Source: Teratosphaeria epicoccoides
Taxonomy: Eukaryota; Ascomycota; Dothideomycetes; Mycosphaerellales; Teratosphaeriaceae
DNA: 64,000 nt
NCBI GenBank assembly: GCA_021401465.1
Contig: JADDMT010000022.1
Coordinates: 248,001 to 312,000 of the forward strand
Direction: 5' to 3'
The notes beneath the pieces were generated by a model. It was given only the letters and a program-made list of their open reading frames with translations, did no database searches and was not told the origin of the DNA. Position 1 is the stretch's first letter; each line of letters begins with the position of its first letter. The position numbers and the translations under genes are program-made. This document shows, piece by piece, positions 48,738 through 58,355 of the stretch.

Positions 48738-48812
48738 ACTATTAATCAAGGAAATCTATTAATCCCTTACCTAGCTTAACGCTAGGCACCCTAACTAATG
48801 CTAGACCTAAGA
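48738..48812 (-). pseudogene. unidentified decayed gene, downstream fragment
   Basis: The minus-strand frame continues without a shift from the large fragment at 55,836-57,103 once A5 and one copy of the TAAGA duplication (7,023 bp, divisible by 3) are removed. About 25 codons are readable before the presumed copia LTR. Confidence 0.45.
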
Positions 48813-49302
48813 TGTCATGAGTGTCAGGAGTACTGTCCGGAGTACTGTAGGATACAGGATCATGTAGGTCCTAAGTACTATGAGTCATAGTACTGTCATA
48901 GGAGTACTATGAGTTATAGGCACAGTCATAGAAGAAAGGATCTGTCACGTGAGGACAGATCCCCGGATCTGTAGGGTTAGTCTACAGATCCATGGGCTTG
49001 CAAGGAAGAAGGGATCTGTCACGTGATAACAGACCCTTAGATCTGTAGGGTTAGTCTACAGATCTATAGACATAGATCTGTCGGGTCTGTCGACAGATCT
49101 AACAGAGCTGCTCTGTCGCTCTCTAGTATATAGGGATAGCTTTAGGACAGGCAGTTAGGAGCTTCATGCTTAATCTCAATTTAATCCTCTCTTGCTTAGA
49201 GGAGAGTCAGTTACAAGGTCAACTGCTATTGTCGATATTCTTCATAGCTCCCGAGTCTAACACCTAGTCACCTTCCTGCTATCGGCACCTACCCTTATGA
49301 CA
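48813..49302 (+). repeat. A5 5' LTR
   Basis: 490 bp, TGTCATGAG...CTTATGACA. Confidence 0.95.
48938..49100 (+). promoter_or_regulatory. palindrome array in Gypsy-A LTR
   Basis: This LTR segment, upstream of the TATATA box, holds about ten copies of GATCTGT or its inverse ACAGATC arranged as inverted pairs. Two of the pairs (48,965-48,991 and 49,039-49,065) are 10-bp perfect arms around the same 7-nt GGTTAGT loop. Two others flank CACGTG. The array is kept in every Gypsy-A LTR in the window. A transcription-factor array or structured RNA/DNA is inferred. Confidence 0.5.
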
Positions 49303-49304
49303 TT

Positions 49305-49312
49305 TTGAGCAC
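49305..49312 (+). other. candidate self-priming site of Gypsy-A
   Basis: TTGAGCAC, two bases inside the 5' LTR, is complementary to GTGCTCAA in the LTR (55,694-55,701 in the 3' copy), which lies 39 nt after the TATATA box (55,655). This matches the geometry of Tf1-type self-priming. No TGG typical of tRNA priming is present at the LTR edge. Confidence 0.4.
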
Positions 49313-49361
49313 CACTTCTAGGGAAGCATCAGGAGACTTAGCGAGCGCTTAACATACGCCT

Positions 49362-51149
49362 ATGTCAAGTAGTTCTTCAACTGTCAGTTTAAGCTCTAGC
49401 GACAGTCAACCGACACCACGAGAACAAGTTGCCGCTATACCTCAAATCACGTAGTAGCTCGAATCCATTTACCTTAGCGAGATGGCTCTAGCATCCGTCG
49501 CAGGTTTAACTACCAGGAATAGACACGGCAACAATGGCTTCAAGATGGGAAGCCCTACAGAGTTCATAGGACAACGATCTCAAGTCGAGATGTTTATCCT
49601 ACAATGCTAGTTAGCATTTAACGTAGATACGGAACGGTTTACGACACATCATAAGCGAATAATGTACATTATCTCTTACCTGAAGGGACCGGCGTTCGAG
49701 TTTATCTAGCCTCATCTAACGGATTATCTGGATCATGTCAGCAGCGCCGAAGCTAGCAAGGCGACGACTAGGGAGATTCTTAACTTAGACAAGTCTTTGT
49801 TTAAGGCATTACGCGAAGCGTTCGGGCTCGGTAATGAGTAACAAGAGGCCGAAAGAGCTCTCCTAGGAATCTAGCAGAAGGGTTCCGCCACGAAGTACCG
49901 CGTGGACTTTCAGACCCTCTCTGCTCGAGTCGACTAGAATGATAACGCTTTAGCCGCTCAGTTCTACTAGGGACTGAAGGAGACGGTTAAAGATGAAATT
50001 GCCCGAGGAGATCGGCTAACGACACTCAAGGAAATGAGCGATCTCGCGATTAGAATCGATAATCGCATCTAGGAACGACAGCAAGAACGACAACATAGAA
50101 ATCGCAAGCCGGCGCAGGCTAACCATAAGGTCTAACGATCGGCACCGAAATGGCGAAGCGATTACTACGGTCTCCAACCTATGGAGTTAGATGCGACTAA
50201 GGGGCGTCCGAGGAATAGACCCCGAGGAAAGCCGCGGAAGGGCTCTCCTCCCCAGAATGGTCTGAAGAAGCCATTCGACAAGAGTAATCTCGAGTGCCAC
50301 AACTGCGGAAAGAAAGGACACTTTTCCCGCGAATGTTTTGCTAAGAAGTAACGACAAGAGCTGCCTAGGATAGAGCAGGCTCGCGCGACAACGACGGCAC
50401 CTAAGCAAAAGGTCGCCGCTACTCGAGAACCGGACCATGCCGCACTTACTTGGACTACGTGCTACGACGACGATTGTCGAATTCACAAGAGTAATAAAGA
50501 TGGTTCCGGATAGTACCCTAGCTAAAACAAGGCACAGTCGATCTGTGCGCTAAGGGGTACACCTTCTAGTACGACAGTCCTAAGAGAACAGGAACTAGAA
50601 GAAGAAGAAGAAGGTTCGGACGACAACTACGAGCTTGTCGAAGCCGTCATTCCTGATTCCGAGGAAGACGAGAGCATAGAGCGATAGGCCATGCCGCTAC
50701 ATGACATCGGACTCGACATTATCCGGATCATACAGAACTAGTAGGCTTAGGCTTGCCCATGGATTAATGGAGTACAACACGTCGACTAGCTTCAGTATGA
50801 CGAACTAGCCGACCGTATGCGACGACACCTGAGGAGACTACTAGTCGTAGCTTAACCTCACGCGCATCAGAAAGTTGTCCAAGAAATTATACCGTTCGGG
50901 GTAGAGTTCACGCCCTAGGGAGGCTACCTAACCCACGAAGGTATTCAGGTTCCACGAGCGCTACGACTCCGAGTCTATCATTCAAAGATAGAGTATGCAA
51001 GGAACGCGCAGGAACAGCGAGGCCAAGAACGCGAACGATCTCTTAGGCCAGAAAACGGTAACGCTTACAGAAGAAGCCAAGACCGCACGATCCCTGAACT
51101 AGTCCGTGAAGACAGTTATTCGGGAAACGACGAGGTCCGCCAAAATTAG
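49362..51149 (+). pseudogene. A5 gag, partly decayed
   Basis: ATG at 49,362, TAG at 51,147-51,149, 595 codons. Capsid-type helical region, a basic segment, then the zinc knuckle CHNCGKKGHFSREC (C-X2-C-X4-H-X4-C) near 50,295, followed by an acidic EEEEE stretch. The N-terminus is Ser-rich. Several in-frame TAGs remain (Gln/Trp positions). Gag would form the virus-like particle and bind the element RNA. An earlier start is unlikely because TAG codons upstream are in non-conserved sequence. Confidence 0.85.
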
Positions 51150-51159
51150 ACCTACGGAC
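51122..51159 (+). promoter_or_regulatory. -1 ribosomal frameshift signal between gag and pol
   Basis: The heptamer G GGA AAC (51,122-51,128) is in the gag phase X XXY YYZ. Six bases later GTCCG (51,135-51,139) can pair with CGGAC (51,155-51,159). The gag stop follows at 51,147. Slipping back one base enters the pol frame exactly. The heptamer is retained in A3 and A4 at the same 1,761-nt distance from the ATG, and is AGGAAAC in A1. Confidence 0.65.
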
Positions 51160-54100
51160 GGACTAGACAGGGCTGTAACGATGTGCCGCGATTGGCGCCA
51201 GATACGCGAACAACCTTAGAGTATGGTTGCACATCGACGAGACGCTAGCCAGGGCCTTAATAGATTCAGGATGTACTGGAATCTTCATGACGCCCAAGTT
51301 CGCCAGGACAGCTAGGATAAAGCTACAGGCGAAAACGAATGCTTTCTCGCTATAAGCGATCGATGGAAAGCCGGTCACGTACAACTAAGGAATAGTTGAC
51401 GAGGAGACCGAGATGATGCCTCTGCGGATAGGACGCTACCAAGAGATGCTCTAGTTCGACATCACGGAGTCGCTAGGCTCGGATGTAGTACTAGGGTTAC
51501 TATGGCTAAGGAACGCTAACCCCTATATCGACTAGAAGAATGAGAGGATCTAGTTCCCAGAACTCTCAAGATCGATACCTCTACCTGTAGTGCACGACGT
51601 ACTAGGCAAGATCGAAATATGTGCTATGACTTCAAGCGAGATGGTAGCCGCTATTAAGGATCCCGAACAGGAAGTGCACGTCCTATGGGTCAAAGCAACG
51701 TAATCGGAAGTCAGGGTCGAATTTACAGTTCCTAATGAGTATAAAGAGTTCGCTACTCTTTTCGAGGAAGAACCCGACTAAGAAGCTCTGCCAGAACACT
51801 AGGAGTAGGACTACGGGATACCCTTACTCCCTAGCAAGACACCGACAAAGCAATCAGTTCGCCCGTTATTAGCAGCGAAACTAGAGATTCTCCGGAAATA
51901 CCTAGAAGACAACCTCCGGAAAGGCTTCATTCGCGAGTCGTAGTCCCCGGCCGGATATCCGATCCTGTTTGTGCCTAAGGGGGAAGATGACTAGCGACTC
52001 TGCGTAGATTATCGTAGATTAAACGACATCACGATAAAGAATAGTTATCCGCTTCCTTTGCTCTCGGAATTGCAGGACCGCCTGCAAGGAGCAATGTAGT
52101 TCTCGAAGTTCGACATACCCGGAGCGTATAATCGAATTCGAATTAAGGAAGGCGAAGAATAGAAGACTACGTTCCGAACTAGGTTCGGGCACTACAAGTA
52201 CATAGTCATGCCATTTAGGTTGACAAACGCCCTGGCTACATGGCAGGCATTTATCAACAATGTGCTACGAGAGTACCTCGACGTCTTTGTGGTTGTATAC
52301 CTAGACGACATCCTCGTCTATTCCCGGACGATCGAAGAACATAGGACTCACGTACGCAAGGTACTTCAGAAACTCCAGGACTACTGACTAAAGGTCAAGC
52401 CGCAGAAGAGCGAGTTTCATAAGCAGGAAGTACAATTCCTTGGCTACGTAGTAGCATGGAATGGAATCAAGATAGACACCAAGAAAGTCTAGGTCGTAAA
52501 AGAGTAGCCTACGCCGACTAATATTAAGGAAGTATAGTCCTTCCTTAGATTCGCTAACTTCTACAGGAGATTTGTAGCAAACTATTCGAAGATCATGGCA
52601 CTACTTACGACTCTTACGACGAAGGATACACTATTCGTATAGGACGACGCCTAACGGAATGCCTTCGAGGAACTCAAGCGACGATTTACAGATTAGCCGA
52701 TCTTACTTGTATTCGACCTAGATAAGCCTATCATAGTCGAAACAGATGCCTCTGACGTAGCACTCGGGGCATGCTTGAGTTAACTAGGACCGAGTAGACG
52801 ACTACAGCTAGTCGCCTACTACTCGAGGAAATTGTCTGGACCGGAACTCTGATATGACGTCCACGACAAAGAACTTCTAGCCATAGTAGACGCCTACAAG
52901 GCCTGGCGGGTCTACTTAGAAGGTTCTAAGCACTAGGTCACGGTCTACACAGACTATGAGAACTTGCGATACTTCATAACGACGAAAGAGTTAAACCGAC
53001 GACAGGTTCGGTAGAGCGAGGAGCTCTCTAGTTTTAACTGCAAGATCGTCTATCGCAAGGGGACTGACAACGCACGCGCCGATGCACTTAGCCGCCGGAC
53101 GGACTACATGAAGGGCGTGAAGCGGGAGAAACATGCTGTTCTCCAGGAAAATAGCGATGGCACGCTAGGAGTTAACCGACTCGCGGCCACGACTGTTACA
53201 TGGACTAGTAGGTTTCAGGACGACCTGAAGAACGCCCTAATCCATGACCTAACCGCACTCGCTGTCCGCGACGACATTGATGGACAGGAGGATTAGGAAG
53301 ACGAAGACGGAATCCTTCTGTTTCAAGGATTAGTATACGTGCTAACGTCTTTACGATCGGAACTACTACGCCTCCGACATGACGTACCTCAGGCAGGACA
53401 CCCGGGAGTGTCTAAAATGAAGCAAATTCTCCGACAAGAATATTACTTCCCTGGGATGAGCAAGGCAATCGAGGACTACGTCTGTTAATGTGTAACTTGC
53501 CGACGAAGTAAGCACGACTGTCACAGACCGTATAGGCTACTACGACTACTAAAGGTACCTTAACGGCCATAGGAATCGCTCGCTATGGATTTTATCGTTA
53601 AACTACCTTAGTCGAGAGAACCCGCGACTAATGAGTTCTTCGACGGGATCATGGTAGTAGTCGACCGATTCACTAAGTTCGGGAAGTTTATCCCTTACCG
53701 CGAAGACTTCAAGACTAAAGATATCGCGCATGTCTTCATCAAATGGGTAGTGGCATTACACGGCATGCCACAGGACCTAGTAACGGATCGAGGATCCGTG
53801 TTTACCTCTAACTTCTAGAGAGCCCTGATGAGACAATTCCAGGTCAAACATCGATTAAGTACTTCCTTCTACCCTTAGACGGATAGACAGACAGAACGCC
53901 TAAATCAGACGTTAGAATAGTACCTTCGATCCTATGTTAATAGGGACCAGAACAACTAGGTAGAGTTGTTGCTAATAGCACAGCTCGCGTATAATAGTAC
54001 GCTAGCAGAGTCGACAGGACTCTCGCCATTTCAGATGGCGTATAGATCAGCTATAGAAGACATTCCAGACGTCTTAGCTAGTGATCCGAACCTAGCAGCA

Positions 54101-54646
54101 CTCGGACGAGTAGAACATCTACGCCGACTGCAAACAGAAGCACGACTCGACCTGCAGTTCTATTAGCAGAACATGGCACGGTACGCGAATCGTAAGAGAA
54201 TTGAGGGACTAATTCTAAAGGAGGGGGACAAGGTGTATCTCCTCTGCTGTCACATCAAATCGGACAAACCGAGTAAAAAACTAGACGCTGTAAAACTAGG
54301 ACTATTCAGGATCAAGGCCAAGACGGGACCAGTCAATTTTGAATTACAGCTACCCGAGCAGATGAGAATACACCCTGTGTTCTATGTCTCTCTGCTAGAA
54401 CAAGCAGCGCCAGACGCCGCACTACAATCAGAACCCTTACCACTCGACCCTGAAGTAGAAGAACCGGAGTACTCTGTCGAAAGGATTATCGACACTCGCT
54501 AGCAGGACAGACAGCGACAGTACTTAGTAAAATGGGAAGGATATGGGAGTACCGAGAACACCTAGGAACCCCTAGAACACCTACGAAACTGTTAGCAAAA
54601 GATACGAAGTTTCGAGAAAGGAACGAACCTAGGAAGAAGATCCTAA
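51122..54646 (+). pseudogene. A5 pol (PR-RT-RNaseH-IN-chromodomain), partly decayed
   Basis: The frame is entered by a -1 shift; TAA at 54,644-54,646. Order: aspartic protease (ALIDSGC near 51,255), reverse transcriptase (YLDDILVYS near 52,298, SKFDIPGAYNRIRI upstream), RNase H (TDASDVALGAC near 52,745; NARADALSRR near 53,070), integrase (H...GHPG, then CxxC, near 53,380-53,505; acidic core with TDRGS near 53,785), and a C-terminal chromodomain (YLVKWEGYGSTENT near 54,520). The layout is that of a fungal chromovirus. In-frame TAG/TGA/TAA codons at Gln, Trp and Arg positions make it non-functional. Confidence 0.9.
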
Positions 54647-55261
54647 GCCACGACTAGACTCCTGCGGGACGCTGTCGACCGGCTCGGCTATCACGCTATC
54701 CAGGAAACCCTAATATGAGGAGTTAGCGAAACCCTCTATTACGCTCCATGTCGTAGGACTAAGAGCGAGACCCGCGGAAGGATCTAGGTCAAGAAGAAAC
54801 CCGGCCTGCGTAAGAGCTTGTTCCTCGGCCTCCTCCTCCCTGATCTCGCGCTCCTCGAGAGCGCGACCATCTTCGACCTCCTAGTCGACTACGTCTAACT
54901 GTTTTCGAAGACGCATCTCCTTCGCATGCGCCTCTAGCATCTTCTGCGAAGCTTCGGCTAGGACTACCTTCGCATGATCGAGATCGGCAATCAGTCTTTT
55001 CCGCTAATCGCCTAACTTCTTCCATTCGACCTCTGTTACCTTCGCGTCGCAACTCCGACAGTTGCTAAAGTGACATTGCGAACATTTCCCCAAGGAAATG
55101 TGTACCCGACAGACGAGCTTTAGCTCTTGACACTAAGTACAGGACTTCATGCTGTCCTAGCCCTAACGATAGATTCGATTCGCGCGGCGTTTGCGTTTCT
55201 GCGTTAAAGGGGCGTCAGTGTCTAGAATGACACAAGGCAGTAATGTGGAAAGAGAAGACAT
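54629..55261 (-). pseudogene. A5 opposite-strand accessory ORF (zinc-cluster-like)
   Basis: The ORF has 210 codons on the strand opposite to gag-pol. It begins 80 bp inside the 3' LTR (ATG at 55,261, with a second in-frame ATG at 55,264) and its stop overlaps the pol end by 18 bp, convergently. A basic N-terminal tract (QKRKRRANR) is followed by cysteines spaced C-X2-C-X6-C-X8-C-X2-C-X7-C, similar to fungal Zn2Cys6 clusters. Then comes an Arg/Glu/Leu-rich helical region (probably coiled coil) and an acidic, Ser-rich tail. Only a few TAG codons interrupt it. It resembles small zinc-cluster/coiled-coil hypothetical proteins that I associate with ascomycete repeats, a recollection I cannot check here. 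Confidence 0.65.
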
Positions 55262-55340
55262 CATAGTTTAAAAGAAGAAACAAGAGAAACCCCGCACTAA
55301 TGAGGTAGCTTAGGGACGAGCTAGACTAAGAGGGGGATAG

Positions 55341-55830
55341 TGTCATGAGTGTTAGGAGTACTGTCTAGAGTACTATAGGATACAGGATCATGTAGGTCCT
55401 AAGTGCTATGAGTCATAGTACCGTTATAGGAGTACTATGAGTCATAGGCATAGTCATAGAAGAAAGGATCTGTCACGTGAGGACAGATCCCTAGATCTGT
55501 AGGGTTAGTCTATAGATCTATGGGCTTGCAAGGAAGAAGGGATCTGTCACGTGATGACAGACCCTTGGATCTGTAGGGTTAGTCTACAGATCTACAGATA
55601 CGGATCTGTCAGGTCTGTCGACAGATCTAACAGAGCTGCTCTGTCGCTCTCTAGTATATAGGGATAGCTTTAGGACAGGTAGTTAGGAGCTTCGTGCTCA
55701 ATCTTAATTCAATCCTCTCTTGCTTAGAGGAGAGTCAGTTACAAGGTCAACTGCCATTGTCGATATTCTTCACAGCCCCCGAGTCTAACACCTAGTCACC
55801 TTCCTGCTATCGGCACCTACCCTTATGACA
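55341..55830 (+). repeat. A5 3' LTR
   Basis: The LTR is 490 bp, preceded by the polypurine tract AAGAGGGGGATAG and followed by TAAGA. Confidence 0.95.
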
Positions 55831-55835
55831 TAAGA

Positions 55836-57103
55836 TTACTATGCTACTAGTACGCTAATACTGCCTATTAGGCTTCTTCTTAAACTCTATGTGCTTGTCA
55901 AAGTTATTAACGACATGCTAGACTACTTAGCGCATGCGGGCTAGCATCTACTTACAGGTAGTAGTAGCACTGTAGTTAAAGTTAACAATAAGCTGCCTAC
56001 ACTAAGAACCCTGACTTAATAACTCATAAACTATAGTCTTAAAGCTAATACTAACCTAGTCGCCATTGTATGTTAATAAGCCCTAAGGAGTCTAACGCGA
56101 TATACTAGCCTAGCTGCTAGCACTAGCCATAGAAACATCAGAACTAGCAGCAGACCTAGCGCGGCTTAGACGAGACTTACTAGCAGAGAGGCGCTAAAGA
56201 GACTCTACTAACAATAGACCTAGGCCTAATAGAAGACATAATAGAGTATTGTCATTAAAGCTATAGAAGGAATCTGCATTATTATCGCTAATATTAATAG
56301 GAGCATTAGGGTTAGTGCTAGTAGTAGAGGCAGAACAAGCGCGAGGAGTAGCCATATTAGTGCTATAGCTACACCTAGCTATCTAGTTGTTATAGGCGTA
56401 GTAGAGACAAGCGCTATAGAATAATAGCTTGCTACTATTAGGTAGGACAAAGCCTATATAGCCTGACTTAAATAGACGAGTAGTACCCTGACGCTTGTAC
56501 CTACTATACCTATCCTCATTGTTAAAGACAATAGCACCCCTAGGTAACAATGCAAGGATAGAAGGGATGTAGTTACTACTTCTATGAGGATTTATAGTCT
56601 ACTTATTACGAAGCTCTAGAGTCTTAACAATAGCATATAGGCTCCTAGAATCCTTGAAGCTAGTAGCGAATCTGTCTATATATTTGCCCCTTAGACCTTA
56701 AGCACATTAGACAAGATTTAGGTCATGCTTCTAGCCCTTAATAATGTCGTTATACTATTACTTAGTAATCTGATTAGCCTTTACTATACTAGAAAACTTG
56801 TTTAAGTGCCTATTAATACGCCTAGCTAGATCCCTTGACCTCTTATTACTCTTCTTAGCCTTAGACAAGCAAGTGTATACTAGCTACTAAAACCTGTTAT
56901 TAGGTCTCTTTAGCAGATTACTACTACTAGTACCTCTAAAACCCCTACTAAACACACTACTAGTACTTCTAGATTAGGTAATAGCTACTATTACTAAAGG
57001 AGTGTTAGAGGTTTCTAGAGAAGTGTCGCTAGTTACTACAGAAGTTAATAGAGAGTCTAAGAAATAATAAGAAGTAGTAGATATTAATATAATGAAAAAG
57101 GAT
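55836..57103 (-). pseudogene. unidentified decayed gene (at least about 420 codons)
   Basis: One minus-strand frame stays free of anything but TAG/TAA (the RIP forms of Gln/Trp codons) from about 57,100 to the A5 insertion, and continues beyond it at 48,812. The reading includes a lysine/arginine-rich stretch (KKSNKRSRDLARR), a hydrophobic part, a Ser/Ala-rich part, and a C-terminal segment rich in Arg, His and Asn. The only good internal start candidate is ATG at 56,355. The sequence has few CpG and is older than A5. I do not recognise the family. A transposon-encoded protein is likely because RIP needs repeated DNA. Confidence 0.45.
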
Positions 57104-57540
57104 TAAACTAGAAAGTTAGCTGCTTTTATAGATATAGTAGCTATTTGCTACTAATGTGACTTATGCATAATTAGCAATTTACATGCATGTATTAAGATCA
57201 TTCTAGTATTTATAAGCAAGATTAGTAATGTAATTACTATACTAAAATCATCCTAGCATTTATAAGTGAGATTAGTAATATGATTACTATAATCACATGT
57301 AACATGTAAGCAGTAGAAGTAACTATTACGAACAGGCATGACTATGCTAACATGTAGTAAATAAGTGATTTGCAGATAGGGGAGTATTATGAATCTGCTC
57401 TATTACGTGATTACTACTAAGGCAGCACACAATATCAGACGAAATAGCCGCATAGTAGATAGCCTAATGCATTACAATCTACCTTTAGTAAGACACGCTG
57501 CTAGCATCAACTATGTCCATTGTCATTAAGTTTAGCTGCT
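57104..57540. other. AT-rich transition zone
   Basis: This is AT-rich non-coding DNA between the decayed repeats and normal gene space. The only structure seen is the 50-bp tandem duplication listed separately. Confidence 0.5.
57191..57290. repeat. 50-bp tandem duplication
   Basis: 57,191-57,240 and 57,241-57,290 are two direct copies that differ mostly by transitions. Confidence 0.8.
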
Positions 57541-57698
57541 AAACCGACCAGTTGGTGCACGTCATAACACGAGCACGGTAGGAGCAGGGATCAAGTCACT
57601 TTCATTTGTTCAACTTCCATTTAGGTCCGCACATGTAAACGTAACCAGCATGTAGTGAAACGTTCATGTGGTTTCCGCATGGCTTCTTCTTGCCTTCC

Positions 57699-58355
57699 TC
57701 AACCATCATTCCACCTCACCGCCCTCAAGCTCGTCCTCTTATCTTTCACGCCTCCGTCCGAGCCAACGAGCGGCCTGAAGAAGTCCACCAGATCTTTGGC
57801 TTCAGCTCCTTCTGAAGGCGTGATGCTCGTCGTCTCCGCCGTCTCCCCTGCCCACCCAGACAGCTCTACTGCCGAGTCTCTGGCTCTCGACCTATTGTCG
57901 CCCTTACCTGCCTGAGGTGGCTGCTTTCGTCCATCCGAAGGTGAAGACTGCAAATGCAAACTCGCATCGCTGCCAAATAAGAGCTGTTGGCTTCCAATGC
58001 GTTCCTTGTGTCCCACAGCCAAGGGCGCAGGACCGCTGTTGGCAAGATCCCAGGACTCAACGATTGGCAGGCCGCCGGCTTGACTGAGGCCTTGCACAGA
58101 ATGAAATATATTCGAGCCAAATGTTGCGATGACGCGGTCCACTTCGTCCTTGACGGCATCGGCAGTCACAAATGATCGTGTGAGTGGCGGTGGCAACGGC
58201 GTCGATGGCTTCGAAGATGATGGTGTGACTGTAATCGTCGGTATGGATGCTGGTCTGGAGGGTGTGGTCGCCACCACCAATGCATCTGCAGTGGCCGCTC
58301 GTATTGCAATTGTAATCCTGCATTTTCCGGAACGAAGCCTTTCATCCGTCGCCAT
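57699..58355 (-). CDS. hypothetical protein, 218 aa
   Basis: This is an intronless frame from ATG at 58,355 (context AATAATGGCG) to TGA at 57,699. There is no recognised domain. The N-terminal third is rich in Ser, Thr and Pro (residues about 30-60). A more ordered stretch follows (residues about 63-110), with FVTADAVKDEVDRVIATFGS, and the C-terminal half is Ser/Gly/Asp-rich and probably disordered. No signal peptide or membrane segment is visible. Codon use and lack of RIP match the transporter gene on its right. Two other frames are partly open in the same place, so the call rests on composition and length. It may be part of a larger spliced gene. Confidence 0.45.
   Translation of the reverse strand: MATDERLRSGKCRITIAIRAATADALVVATTPSRPASIPTITVTPSSSKPSTPLPPPLTRSFVTADAVKDEVDRVIATFGSNIFHSVQGLSQAGGLPIVESWDLANSGPAPLAVGHKERIGSQQLLFGSDASLHLQSSPSDGRKQPPQAGKGDNRSRARDSAVELSGWAGETAETTSITPSEGAEAKDLVDFFRPLVGSDGGVKDKRTSLRAVRWNDG

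Larger units (their letters stand above)
48813..55830 (+). mobile_element. Gypsy-A copy A5, youngest and least damaged
   Basis: Length is 7,018 bp with two 490-bp LTRs and a perfect target duplication TAAGA (48,808-48,812; 55,831-55,835). Gag, the frameshift site, pol and the opposite-strand accessory ORF are all present at family length. Fewer Gln/Trp codons are destroyed than in A1-A4. The two LTRs differ mainly by C/T and G/A changes, so RIP acted after insertion. It is the best reference for the family. Confidence 0.95.

Noticed and set aside
48938..49100. Palindrome array as a CRISPR array
   Set aside because: The repeats are short inverted pairs inside an LTR, with no spacers of even length and no cas genes. 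The organism is a fungus.
54789..55052. Arg/Gly-rich 87-codon minus-strand frame
   Set aside because: It overlaps the accessory ORF in another frame. The accessory frame is the one kept at constant length and with a cysteine pattern in all copies.
815..55830. In-frame TAG codons at Gln positions as stop-codon reassignment
   Set aside because: Trp codons are also replaced, TAA and TGA occur as well, and the OPT and SND2 genes in the same window use Gln, Trp and stop codons normally. RIP explains all of it.
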